In this document: one piece after another, positions 45,084 through 55,594 of the stretch
Layout of the letters: the number at the start of each line of letters is the position of its first letter
Numbering within the stretch: the stretch's first letter is position 1
NCBI GenBank assembly: GCA_004352715.1
Contig: SCFE01000042.1
Coordinates: 18,656-82,655 of the forward strand
Direction: 5' to 3'
DNA: 64,000 bases
From: Hofstenia miamia
Taxonomy: Eukaryota > Xenacoelomorpha > Acoela
The notes under the pieces: model-generated
Seen by the model: only the letters and a program-made list of their open reading frames with translations
Database searches by the model: none
Told to the model about the DNA's origin: nothing
Translations under genes and position numbers: made by a program

Positions 45084-45631
45084 CAGCAGGATACTATGAA
45101 TGCTATAAATGGAAAATCAACAGGAACCTTTTGGACTCTGTAATGCACCAGCGACCTTTCAGAGATACATAATGAAGGTACTAAAAAATAAGACACACAG
45201 AATGGAGGTCAATGCCTATATAGATGACATCATAGTCACAAGCAACACAGTCCAAGAACATCTGAAAAAATTGGAAAGAACATTAACAATCCTAGAAAAT
45301 GCTGGACTTTGTATTAATGGAAATAAGTGTGACATTCTCAAAGAGAAAATAGTGTTCCTCAGAAGAATGATAGAAAAGGGAAGAATATGCATGAAGGACA
45401 ATACTAGAGAAATGATCTGAAAGATAGAAAAACCAAACAATAAGAAAGACATACAGAGAATTATGGGATTCTTCAACTATTATGGAACTTTTATTCTGAA
45501 TATAGCTGGTAAGATGGCAAAGATGACCAAATTGATGAGAAAATCAGTGCTGTTCATATGGACTTTGCAGGAGCAGGAGGAACTGGACAATATCAAATAA
45601 GAACTGGCAAAATTACCCTCCCTCAACACAC

Positions 45632-46235
45632 CAGATTACAATAAAAAAGTCATATTAGATTGTGACGTGAGCAAGGTGGCAATCAGAGCAACAGAAAAGA
45701 GGTACCCATCCAGTTTTTTAGCCACAAACTGAGGGCAAGCAAAGAAAACTATGGCTCTACTAAGGTAGAGATGCTCACATTGATTGAGAGTATTAAGAAA
45801 TTTCAACATTTCCTCATTGGTAGAGAATTCAGAGTATGAATGGACAATAGCAGATTGGCCTGGTTAAAGAAGTTCTCTGGGGATAAGTCTGGAATAGTGT
45901 CATGGTGGATTGAATATCTAAATGAGTTCACATTTACAATTGAACACAGGAAAGGCACATTGCATAACAACACGGATTTCTGGACATCATTGCCCAAATA
46001 CAAGAGAGATGCAGTGAAAACAGACAGAAAGAAGAAGCAATTCCAGTTCCTGCCACACACTGAGTATGAAGGACTGTCAGAGATAAATGTGGACAAAAAA
46101 GGTCAAGTAGTACTACTGATACTGATGAGGGAAGAGATATCCAAACAAGAAATAATATACAAACAAAGAGATGACATAATCCTTGGTGAAATTATAAAAA
46201 TATCAGGCAACCTCAGACAACACTATCCAAAATAA
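45632..46235 (+). pseudogene. RNase H domain (second tandem copy)
   Basis: Same as 44480-45083 at +1152, with the same frameshifts, so the inactivating changes preceded the duplication. Confidence 0.75.
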
Positions 46236-46372
46236 CAGCAGGATACTATGAATGCTATAAATGGAAAATCAACAGGAACAGGCTATTATAAGTCAAAGTT
46301 GGTAATAACTGGATTGTGATTCCTGGCTACTTTAAGAGAGAACTAATATGAAAAATACATGAGAAAGATCAT

Positions 46373-46648
46373 TTGGGAAATGCACAGACAGAGAAGACAT
46401 TCAATGCAAGATTCATAATAACAGCTGTGAGGAAAGTAGTCAAGGACATCATTAATAAGTGCACAACATGCCTCCTCAATAATAAACAACACTTTCCAAC
46501 ACACAGAGTGCCATTAGAGAAAATTATTGTGAATCAACCTAATGAAATAGTCCACATAGACCTGGAAATGCTATCAAAGGATGCAAAAGGTTATCAATAT
46601 TTACTAGTAATGGTAGATAATTTTACTAATTATGCAAGGATGGTCCCA
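46373..46648 (+). pseudogene. Integrase, N-terminal zinc-binding part and first catalytic residue
   Basis: From about 46345: HEKDHLGNAQ.. and KCTTCLLNNK give the H-H-C-C zinc-binding pattern. IVHIDLEML holds the first catalytic D, then YLLVMVDNFTNYARMVPM, after which the frame enters foreign sequence. The catalytic D and E further on are missing. The sister copy at 55595-56077 continues as expected. Confidence 0.85.
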
Positions 46649-48905
46649 ATGCGCAGAAATGGATGAAGTATGGACAAACCTTAAGTCAGATAGAAACCCT
46701 GAGTCTGTTTTGCCCACTATTAATATCTGCAGCCCAATGGCACAGTACTCCCACTCTGTTGAGCATCTCTTAATGGAATTGCACATTTCATACACTTCCC
46801 AGTATCAGCAGAATTACACTGAAAAGCTCTTTGCAAAAAAGTTTGCACCACCTATCCAGTTGTGTGGAGCAGTTTGGGTCCTAGCTATTTTTCTGACACA
46901 AGACATGCATTTACAGCTACCTCTCAGTCATAGTACCAGGGAACATCTAGCTAGAAAGTGCACACATGAGATCACCATTTGTCTGGCTGCTTGGAAGATA
47001 AAAAATTGGCTTCTGCACTTGTGCACCCTACCATCATCTCCAGGAAAACAAAGAAAGCAATGGAACACTTCAAAAAGTACTATGCTAGACTCATTGGAGC
47101 CAGCAGCCCCCTTGTGTGCCTTCCACCTCAGATGATTGTAAACCAGCTCAGTGTTGCATTCACTGACTTAAACATCTTTTCCAAAATATTATGGAAGTAC
47201 ATAAGGGGAGAAACTTCAGAGACCAAGTTTCCTTCCATCAAATCAGAGTACATGCCACTCTGCACTAACTACTTAATCCACCACAAGCCCAGCTCCACCC
47301 AACAGTTTCTGGAATTGGTCAATCATTACAATATCCACAGAAAAATGGAAATTCTTTTCAACTTGCAAGAAGTTTAATTATCCAGGGAGTGGCTACAGTA
47401 AGCTTGCCAAGACTTGATGACAAGCAGCAATAGATAGATAATTCCCATTACAGTCATTGAGCAGACCATGAAAAATCTGCAGCAGTTCTACCATGAGGAA
47501 GAACTTTTGTTTTCCTCCACCATTGAGGTGTCCCCAAGTACTCAAGCCCTCCTTGAGGCCATCAATCTACAGAAATTCACAGGCGCCTCCAGCACTCCTG
47601 TGCATATGCCCATTTGGTCAATCAATCAAGAATGAACATATCCTAATGATCAAACATCACCCAGATGAATTCACTGACAAGCTCTCCATCACTAGCTCTG
47701 TTATCAAGAGCAACAGTGATAAAGATGTACTGGGCCTCATGAAATGGTGCCTCATGGAAATGTTCACCAAAGAAGAGCTGGTTCTCCTACAATTGTGAGG
47801 GCGCCAAATAGCCCTGGACATAGAGTGTACCATGTCTTGCCTATGAATCTCCAATGTCCAGATCAACAAGCTCTGTCAACATGGACTATGAACCATATTT
47901 TGGGATATGATTAAGGACGCAAAAATAAACTATCCCATCACTATCAGAACAGCCACACTGAAGAAGAAGGTTGAGTTTGCACAGGTTGAGACAAATGTGG
48001 AGAAGAATAATCTGTTATGCATACCTCCACCATGCATTATTACTCTGTTGATACTCCCATCTTGGCAAGTGAAGAAAGGGCATAAAAATGTTTCCACACA
48101 CCTCTCTGAGAAAATCAATTATGTATCAATGGCCACAGAAGTTACCCAAGAGATGCAAACCTCTAAGTACAAACAAATGAGAGATACTGTTATTGAGGGT
48201 GGTAATCCTGAGTGAGTCTACATCAATGGCAAGTTAACAATCAAGGATATTTTTCAAAATGAACAGCCTATCTCAGTCCAGTTGCAGAATGTTCACAATA
48301 AGATTGTAACTCTAGATCCATGAGTCCTTATCTTGTTCCAGTTGTCAGACAATCTAATGTAGATCAACAACATTGAGACCTTCACCAGTTACTATGAAGT
48401 TACAAAGAGGATTGAAATTATTACCATGTTATGAGCAGAAATCATAGATCTGGAGGAAATGACTTTACAACAGTTCAATGAGTATTGTTCTTTGTTTATG
48501 GACCACGCTACTCACATAGGGTTGCTCAGAGAAGTATTTACATTTTTCTGCCTTAACACCAGGATCAGCACAGATGATGCCCATACTTCTGACACTGACA
48601 TTGGTAATGACGGTAATGGTTGCCTTAAAAGGTCTGCAGCTATATGAGTGCTTCTATGATACTTTCACCAGAAGACTGAACAACCTCTGTTGTAACTGTC
48701 CCATCAGCTCCCAACTACCAGAGATAGCATTTTTTCAACTTAAGAATGAGGCTGTAACTCAAAGGGAGGTCTTAATGCAAATTACCTGGTGACTTAGATA
48801 GGCTGAAGTGTCATCTTGGGACAACATCTTAGCCTGAGAGATGGTTGAGGAAACCCAGAAACTCATGTCAGGTCCTACAGTCCAACTCGTACATCAAACT
48901 TAACT
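46649..48905 (+). pseudogene. Unrecognised 3' protein of a second LTR element (plus copy, broken)
   Basis: Frames succeed each other from 46.65 to 48.9 kb with no match to gag or pol motifs. Recognisable only by its partner: 48361-48520 (NNIETFTSYYEVTKRIEIIT..EEMTLQQFNEYCSLFMDHAT) and 48574-48792 (FYDTFTRRLNNLCCNCPISS, then AVTQREVLMQIT) correspond residue by residue to the minus-strand frames at 51384-50850. It lies just before a polypurine tract and LTR, so it is the 3'-most coding region of its element. At least 9 frame breaks. I do not know the function; an envelope-like or accessory position is suggested only by its place. Confidence 0.55.
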
Positions 48906-49442
48906 GGTAAAGGGGGGCATGTAGAGTCACTCAGAGCCCTATTTTTTGATTTTATTATTGGGCACTCTGAAAATAGTGTTATGTCTTGTTAACATCCTTA
49001 TTTGATTATTAGATGCTAACAATTTGTATCAATTTCTTTAATTCAATTTGTACACATTTTTTAGTGTAGTTATTTGATAGAAATATTATTTGTCCCTTCA
49101 GATTAAAGTATGTGTAATTGCTTGTTTTAACTTTGCAAGGAAAATTGTGATTGAAACTGTAAACAGTATTTAGGTAATAATTTACAATTTTTGTAATAAA
49201 TATCTGAGACTACTGTAGCAAAGCACACAATAAATTTGTCTTCCTTCAACTGCTTTTGATCTTTTTTGCTTTTATTATCTAGTAACCCCTTTAGATTTTC
49301 TCATCAAAGATTTGGTTATGATAACTATTGCTTAAAATCTGGCAACAATTTAGGAGGACTCTGCACTGGGTCTGGGGCACCAAATAGCTCCTTAATGGTT
49401 ACAGCCCAAATCATGGTCACTTTAGGTTAAAATTACATGTAG
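48906..49442 (+). mobile_element. Polypurine tract and 3' LTR (plus copy)
   Basis: GGTAAAGGGGGGCA (48906-48919) is a classic PPT, followed by the LTR start TGTAGAGTCACTCAG at 48920. Landmarks such as TTGCAAGGAAAATTGTGAT, CTGGCAACAATTTAGGA and AGCCCAAATCATGG are shared with the inverted partner. Similarity fades near 49442. Confidence 0.65.
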
Positions 49443-49987
49443 GGAATAACAACTCTTATTTGGTTGATTTGTACATGCACATAAAATCAACACACTGCAA
49501 ATATACTATGCCATTGGCAAACATGAATGCACAGCAATTATGTGCCTTTTGTTTGATATTTATTTACATGTGCTGAGATAATAGAACTCTGAGATAAATT
49601 GTTTATTGAGTTAGAAATTACAACTTTGGCTTTGGCATGATGCCATGTGAATTGGTCACTACTGGAGTTCTTTATGGACTTTCTGTATTTATTATGCAAA
49701 TCAGTGAACCACCAATGTTTTTCTTTTGTTGGAATGCAGATCACTCTCTGCTACAGTAAACTTTGCAACCTTTGATCTTAACTCTTAAGTTTCACAGTAC
49801 TGCTAGAGTAGCCAGAGCTCCCCTGTGATTCTACAATATCCATGAAGAGAGGTTCATAAACTTGTTTAAGTGGTGCTACCCTATTTGTCTCACATTTTAT
49901 TATCTAGCTTAATAAACCATCTCAGTTGTTTTCTTATCTCTTTCTTATCTGTGTTCATGTTGCATTTGAATGAAAGGGTATTTATAT
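49443..49987. other. Spacer between the two inverted LTRs
   Basis: About 545 bp with no recognised coding or repeat content; it may include diverged LTR ends. Confidence 0.4.
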
Positions 49988-50804
49988 CTACATGTAAATG
50001 TAACCATAACCTAATGTGGTCCATGATTTGGGCTGCTACTGTGTAGGAACTAGTTGTTATCCCCATTTCAGAAGCATGATTCCTAAATTGTCACCAGAAC
50101 TTAAGCAGTTATAATCACAACTATCAGGTTAAATATAATAACAGTAAAAACAAAGCAAATACAGTTTCAGTGAGATGAAATCAATTGCTCTTTCTATGCA
50201 GTGTCTCTCACATTTATACAGAATCATAATTTTTACCTGTTTTATTTACAACTTAAACCAGGGTTTTTGAGTACTCGGAATGTTAAGAACTCGAACTCAA
50301 ATAAGCTTGCAAAACTTGATCGGAAAAACTCGGAAGAGAAATCATCAAAACTCGAACTCACTTGAAAATAGCGTAAAAATTAAATTTCTTTAACTATCAA
50401 TTTTCTTTACAATCAAAAAACTTTTTTTATCTTAGAATTATTGTAAAATAAATGTTTTTTACCCTAAAACACTTCGAATTAGAAAAAAACTCGATTGAAC
50501 TCAGAATTTCATTTAAAAAATTACTCAAACTCGAACTCGAAACGTAAAAACTCGAACTCAGCCCAAATAACTCGAACTCGACTCGAAAACCCTGACTTAA
50601 ACATCACATTTTCCCTTGCAAATTAAATTGAGCAATAGCATGTTAGCACCAATCAAAGGGACAATTACTCTTACTTGGTAAATTAAGTTTGAAAATAAAA
50701 GTATGTCATAATGATGGCACTGTCAATTTCAAAAATAATGTAATAAAAAAGAAATAAAAAGAAAATAGGCACTATCTCCCTGAGTGATTCTACATGCCCC
50801 CCTT
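49988..50804 (-). mobile_element. 3' LTR and polypurine tract (minus copy), carrying a MITE
   Basis: On the minus strand: PPT AAGGGGGGCA (50804-50795), then the LTR start TGTAGAATCACTCAGG at 50794. Shared landmarks appear in the same order as the plus copy (TTGCAAGGGAAAATGTGAT, TTCTGGTGACAATTTAGGA, AGCCCAAATCATGGACC). A 336-bp MITE (50259-50594) interrupts it. Confidence 0.65.
50251..50602. mobile_element. hAT-type MITE with perfect 8-bp target duplication
   Basis: The body 50259-50594 starts CAGGGTTTTTGAGTACTCGG and ends ..CTCGACTCGAAAACCCTG, inverted ends of about 15-20 bp. It is flanked by ACTTAAAC at 50251-50258 and again at 50595-50602: an exact 8-bp duplication, which with CAGGG ends is the hAT signature. 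Inside, ACTCGAACTC-like words recur at both ends (at least six). No ORF; non-autonomous. Confidence 0.85.
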
Positions 50805-51660
50805 GCTTGATTGAATTCTGTGGCAACTGTTGGAGAGGCAGCCCAGAAACCAATTTCTATGTTTCTTCTATCATTTCTATCACTAACACATCATCCCAGC
50901 TGATGATGTCAGTGTACTGGGGCTTTTTAGTAATCTGCATCAGAGCTTCTCTTTGTGTGACAACTTCATCTTTGAGATGGAAAAATTTTAGACTTGGAAG
51001 CCTAGAACTAATGGGGCAATTGCAGTGGAGGTTGTTGAGCCTTCTGCTGAAGGTATCATAAAATCAATCATATAGGCAGAAACCTTTGAGTGTAACCATT
51101 AGTGTCATCAGTGTGTTGGTATTAGTGGTATGCACATCACTGTCACTGATTCTTGTGTAGGGATAAAAATGAACAAAGACCTCTCTTAATGAACCCATTC
51201 AGGTAGTGTGATTAATGAAAAGGGAGCAAACTCCAATTACTTGCTGAAGTGTCATCTGCCCAGGATCAGAAACATCAGCATGTAGTATTGTAATTATTTC
51301 AATGCACTTTGTTACATCATAGTAGTGTGTAATCTTCTTGACATTGTTTACCCACATTAAATCACCAGCAGCCTGAAATAGCATAAGGACCCAAAAGTAG
51401 TAAATGACAAATAAATTGGCAAAATCAATATTAATGCATTCAAATTTCTGAATTTCTCACCAGTTGTTTAGAAATTTGCAGGGGTGTATAATTGAGAAAT
51501 CTTTTCAAGGACATGTGCACTGTACTGTGCCAATAGTGAGAACTTTGTCCTTCACACATCTTTGAGGCATAGCAGATTATCATGTTTATCTTGGGTCTCC
51601 TTTCTGCATGCATTATGAAAGGAATAATATGAACAGAACATGTCAATTTCTAGGTATTGT
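50805..51660 (-). pseudogene. Unrecognised 3' protein of the second LTR element (minus copy)
   Basis: Minus strand, 51384-51199: NNVKKITHYYDVTKCIEIIT..QMTLQQVIGVCSLFINHTT. Then at about 51090-50850: MVTLKGFCLYD, FYDTFSRRLNNLHCNCPISS, VVTQREALMQIT, ending just before the PPT. Amino-acid similarity to the plus copy is clearly higher than chance and is collinear over at least 170 residues. Fewer breaks than the plus copy, but still stops. Function unknown. Confidence 0.55.
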
Positions 51661-51702
51661 ATGTCCATCAAAGCTGGTTTTTGGTATCTTTAGAGACATT
51701 AT

Positions 51703-51897
51703 TGTAACATCGCTGGTAGTTGTTGCTATTTATCAGCCAGACCTCGTGCTTTTCTTGTTAGTGACTGGTATTTGTAAATATTGTAAATAACTTGTATATA
51801 TAGAGCAATGCATTTTGTAAATAGATATAGTTTAAACTGTATTCTCTTTGAGTTCGCTAGAATCACACCCCAGTGATTCTACATGGCGACCGTGGTA
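51703..51897 (+). mobile_element. Short LTR (181 bp) with primer-binding site
   Basis: TGTAACATCGCTGG.. to ..CAGTGATTCTACA (51703-51883), then TGGCGACCGTGGTA, the mdg1/412-type PBS. A TGTATATATAG box near 51793 may be the LTR TATA. Same family as the minus-strand LTRs at 54293 and 54750 (shared TTATTTAT.AGCCAGA, TGTAAATAGA.ATAGTTTAA, GCTAGAATCAC). Confidence 0.75.
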
Positions 51898-52167
51898 TTT
51901 ACATTTATAGAATAATAGAACATTTTTTAGTAAATACTGTCACAAAAATTTAGTTTAAGTAAGCTCATTCCCCCCATTGAGTGGGAAATGATATCACACA
52001 TAGCTAAAGGCAGTTGAAGGGATTTAAATTCCCTGATTGTTTTAATTCATCATTACATAGATTGATTCCTGCCTTCTGGTTGAGTGTATCTACACTCCCC
52101 CCTTGTTTGTCAAATTTCAGCTTACCTGTTAGTTTACTGTGTAAATGTATTACTAAATACCATGACG
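51898..52167. other. Leader-like region after short LTR
   Basis: Non-coding. GTGTATCTACACTCCCCCC at about 52087 looks like a PPT plus LTR start (TGTAGATACACTC) on the minus strand, so another LTR scrap may be present. Confidence 0.35.
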
Positions 52168-52416
52168 TATTATTGCTCAATATCCACATGGGACTATTTT
52201 AGTTACAGGTGACTTCAATTTTCCTGATATTTGTTGGGACTCTCCTGTTGACAATTCTAATGTTGTGGATGATTTTGTTTCCTGCATTGAGGATATTAAA
52301 GGTCTTCAGTTAACATCTGAACCCACTCATGTTAGAGGTAACATCTTAGACCTAATGATGTCTACTGATCCAGATAATTGTCAAGTTCAAATTCTTTCAA
52401 ACATTGCTATTTCTCG
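52168..52416 (+). pseudogene. LINE endonuclease fragment caught between two short LTRs
   Basis: One open frame reads YPHGTILVTGDFNFPDICWD, ..LTSEPTHVRGNILDLMM, the GDFN and (P)TR/H..N(I/L)LDL segments of APE-type endonuclease in non-LTR elements. About 83 residues, joined in frame-like fashion to the next LTR at 52417. It is different from the 35.5-kb LINE. Confidence 0.7.
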
Positions 52417-52590
52417 TGTAACATCGCTGGTAGTTGTTGCTATTTATCAGCCAGACCTCGCGCTTTTCTTGTTAGTGACTGGTATTTGTAAATATTGTAA
52501 ATAACTTGTATATATAGAGCAATGCATTTTGTAAATAGATATAGTTTAAACTGTATTCTCTTTGAGTTCGCTAGAATCACACCCCAGTGA
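52417..52590 (+). mobile_element. Short LTR, second copy (3' end missing)
   Basis: Matches 51703-51876 at +714 with one difference seen (CTCGCGC vs CTCGTGC). The last bases (TTCTACA) are replaced by CCCCAGTGCAAG. Near identity implies recent origin or gene conversion. Confidence 0.75.
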
Positions 52591-53300
52591 CCCCAGTGCA
52601 AGTAACCTCTAATAAAGCAGGTGGCTTTTTGTGTGGCAATAAAGTAAGAATGCAGGATTTCAGCCCTGACCTTTGACAACTTCTTTCTTCTTTGTTTGGC
52701 CTTCCTTGAATAAACTGTAGAATAAGCATTAGAGGACTGAAATGTGGAAGGCTGGGAGCTTGGAGGGACTATAGAGTCACTAGGAGGTTGAGTTACATTT
52801 AATATATCACTAAAGAGGGTTCTATTAATATGAAAGTCTCTATGGTATGCCAGTTCCTCTCAATCTTGTGAAGACAGTAATCTCCCCATGTAGTGTCAAG
52901 ACTGAGATGCTTGTGAGGTTGTTGGCTCTCCTAGTTGCCAGGCCAGTGATTGCCCAGGCAATGTCAGACACTGCTTAGCACAATCTCTGTGTCCCCTTTT
53001 TTGTCATGTGCCCCATCAAGTGGAGATAGTCATCTCCCATGCCTTGTATGGGCTTTGGATCCTTTGTTATTTTCCATCCTCCTTCTCACTCTTCAGCAAG
53101 AGGGTGGGGCTGGCAACTCTCTTTCTTTTCTCTTGGGTTTCTTCATTTCTAAATAGAGTGATAAGGTTAAGGTCCCAAACATTGGGATCAAAGTTTTGTC
53201 TATATCTGGCCCTGCTTAGGGGCAGTACACAAGTAACAGTAGTGTCATTATTTATAGCATTATCATCAAAATCAATATCATCAAAGTTTTTTTCACAATA
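52591..53300. other. Non-coding or decayed element DNA
   Basis: Minus-strand frames such as SKVRAEILHSYFIATQKAT and plus-strand frames at 52950-53319 show no family features. Richer in G+C than the surroundings, so probably decayed element interior. Confidence 0.35.
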
Positions 53301-54200
53301 CTATGTTAAATCATTGTAATGTTCATATGTATCATAACCATTATCTACTAGTGTAAACCTATTGTTCTCATCTATAATGATGTTTTCAATATCTTTAATG
53401 GCTTGTTTAAGCCTTTGGAAGTGAACAATTTTACTGTTGTTAAGGGTGTAAGTGTTGTGATAAAGAACTTTTTCAATTATGAATGGATCTTGCCAATTAG
53501 TTACTAGTTTCCTTACTTGGTTTTGTTCAAATGGGAAATATGTGAAGACTTTGTCACCTCTCTTGTGTGGTTTACCATATAATGTTTTGTTGAAGTTAAA
53601 TTTTTGATGTATAACCAATTAATTGTGGTTATGACAGACTATTAAGTGAACTTCCTGCATTTTGCTGATCATGTGTGCTAAATTTTCCAGGTTTACTTCA
53701 TAATAGTTCAGGAACATAATGGATAGATGGCTTTGAAATGGACATGGCTTTGAAAGGGCTGACTTTATTATTGAATGGATGGTGGTATTATTAAAATATT
53801 CCATGATTTCTATTACACATTTCCAGTGCTTGCCTGCCATCCTTGAAAATGCCTCCCTGATTAATTTAATTAATGTGTGATTTCTTTGTTCTTGTCCCTT
53901 CTGCCCTTGAATCAACATTGGGTTTGAGACTCTCTCTTCACTCTTTTTCTCCTCATTGTAGTCTGCTCATCTATTCTTCTCTCTCTGTATACTCTCTTCT
54001 TCAACAGTTGGTGCATCACTTTCTTCTATTTTGCTAAATTCAGTTAGTAAATTTAAATCCCATATTTCATGGTCATATATATGTCTATTTTTTGCTGCCT
54101 TCTGAGGCATCACTCTTTTTTCTACATTCTCATATATGCCTTCAGCTTGAAACTCTTCATCATAGGTATTTTCTAAATATTTATAGTCTAAATAATACAT
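53301..54200 (-). pseudogene. Retroelement integrase C-terminal half (a third, different element)
   Basis: 53918-53619: ..REAFSRMAGKHWKCVIEIMEYFNNTTIHS and ..SKPCPFQSHLS, the W.......YN.T.H....SPF..L pattern after the last catalytic residue. 53618-53301: GDKVFTYFPF, VRKLVTNWQDPFIIEKVL.., IVHFQRLKQAI, the GD.V......KL...W.GP(F/Y).(I/V)......H...LK C-terminal module. 54200-53967 is an acidic unrecognised frame, possibly a displaced linker. Orientation minus, not continuous with the gypsy copy at 54949. Confidence 0.6.
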
Positions 54201-54292
54201 CTAATATATTATTTCATTATTATAGAATCACTGAGTTGAATCTAGAGAGAACTTTGCTAGAGGACTTAGTGTCAAAGCAGAAGGTTGTGAGG

Positions 54293-54484
54293 TGAACATA
54301 TTCTAGAGCAACAGTGATTCTAGCAAACAAGAGAACACAGTTAAACTATTTCTCTATTTACAGATGCTTGGATGTCTTATATACAATGCATATTTACAAT
54401 ATGCACAAACATGAAAACAACTAGTCAAGATGAAAAGCACATGATCTGGCCAATAAATAATAACAACTATCAACTGATGTTACA
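54293..54484 (-). mobile_element. Short LTR (192 bp), minus strand
   Basis: On the minus strand TGTAACATCAGTTG.. (54484 downward) to ..ATATGTTCA (54293). Close copy of 54750-54942. Confidence 0.7.
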
Positions 54485-54749
54485 TGCCATCCCAGGCCAG
54501 ACTCTGTGATTTTGTATTGTGTACCCAATTGATGAGGATCTGGACAAAATATATCAATTTGATGGCTCTTTGCTCAAACATGCAAAACTAAAGAGTAGGC
54601 ATGGCTAACTTACTTTATATGGGGTTCATTTTACAGAGAGGCATCAGATTTAACCATCAAACCAGGCCCATGTTCTGCATCCTATACACTAATTGTGGCC
54701 AGCAATGACTGAGAACAGCAAATAAAACAAGTAAGGAAGGTCACTGATT
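54485..54749. other. 265-bp segment between two short LTRs
   Basis: No PBS and no coding; the two flanking LTRs with this spacer could be a deleted element or two adjacent solo LTRs. Confidence 0.35.
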
Positions 54750-54942
54750 TGAACATATACTAGAGCAACAGTGATTCTAGCAAACAAGAGAACACAGTTA
54801 AACTATTTCTCTATTTACAGAAGCTTTGGTGTCTTATATACAATGCATATTTACAATATGTACAAAATGTGAAAACAACTAGTCAAGATGAAAAGCATGT
54901 TATCTGGCTAATAAATAATAAAAACTACCAACTGATGTTACA
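54750..54942 (-). mobile_element. 3' short LTR of the minus-strand gypsy element
   Basis: TGTAACATCAGTTGG begins at 54942, only a few bases after the pol stop at 54949, and ends ..ATATGTTCA at 54750. An adjacent clear polypurine tract is not evident. Confidence 0.7.
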
Positions 54943-54948
54943 TTATTT

Positions 54949-55257
54949 TTAGGGTGTTAATTTGATTTCAGCTTTGTCATCTAATTTTGTTTCTTTGATG
55001 TCAGCCATCACTATTTTCAAATTTTGAAAGTGTAACATGCTGTCTTTTTTTAATACAGACTCATTATTGGGTAGTGTCTGCTTAATTGTATAGAGACCAG
55101 ACCATATTGTTTTTAATTTTCTAACCTGATTAATGACAGTTAGTTTTGCTGGTGTGAATGTGTATACCTTGTCTCCTACTTTGTGCCCATGTCTGTATAT
55201 TTTTTTGTTATTGTTTCTATGTTGTCCCACTGTTGATTTCTTTATGTTGTGACACAT
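54949..55257 (-). pseudogene. Integrase C-terminal module
   Basis: HKVGDKVYTFTPAK, VRKLKTIWSGLYTIKQTL and MLHFQNLK match the C-terminal chromatin/DNA-binding module of gypsy integrases (GD.V ... KL...W.G.Y.(I/V) ... H...LK). It stops 7 bp before the LTR. Confidence 0.75.
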
Positions 55258-55594
55258 TGTTTAATGAATTCCCATTATTTGGGTCTTCAATTGTTTAATA
55301 TATTCTTTGTCCATCTTGTCACTATATTTGAAGTACTGCATAGATAGAGGTGTTGCTGTTTCTCTCCTGAACATTGCTTTGAAATGTGTTATTCCTGTTG
55401 TCAAATGTACCAATGTATTGTAGAAATATTCTACCATTTCTATTACTTTCCTCTATTTATTTCCTCCTATTCTTGTGGTCACAACTCTTATCAGCTTTAT
55501 CAATGTTTGATTCAACCTTTCTACTGCCCCATTGGGCTGTGGGTGATATGCTGTGGTTTGTTCACTTATTATTTCCAACAATTTTGTCATCTCC

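Larger units (their letters stand above)
43978..46281 (+). repeat. 1152-bp tandem duplication across RT and RNase H
   Basis: 43978-45129 and 45130-46281 are tandem copies. A few differences exist (CATAGTGACTTTG vs CATATGGACTTTG, GAAGGAGG vs GCAGGAGG, AAGTGAAG vs AAGCAAAG), so they are not identical reads of one locus unless they are two alleles. The junction CAACAGGAAC|CTTTTGGACTC falls mid-RT. The second copy is followed by the integrase. Confidence 0.85.
40091..46648 (+). mobile_element. Ty3/gypsy-like LTR retrotransposon, internal region (broken)
   Basis: PBS, then gag (coiled coil, capsid-like segment, CCHC knuckle), protease, RT, RNase H and integrase N-terminal half, in the order of Ty3/gypsy elements (RT-RH before IN). 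Two internal tandem duplications (651 bp in gag, 1152 bp in RT-RH) and many stops interrupt it. At about 46648 the integrase frame ends abruptly after YARMVPM and unrelated sequence begins. It is close kin to the minus-strand copy at 54949-58980. Confidence 0.8.

Noticed and set aside
43982-45476. Minus-strand frames opposite the RT (86 aa, twice)
   Set aside because: Antisense shadows of the RT coding strand, duplicated with it.
52265-52504. 79-codon frame joining LINE endonuclease to LTR sequence, and the similar 51608-51790 frame
   Set aside because: The shared ..VVVAIYQPDL.. tail is LTR DNA read as protein, since it matches non-coding LTR copies. Not a gene.
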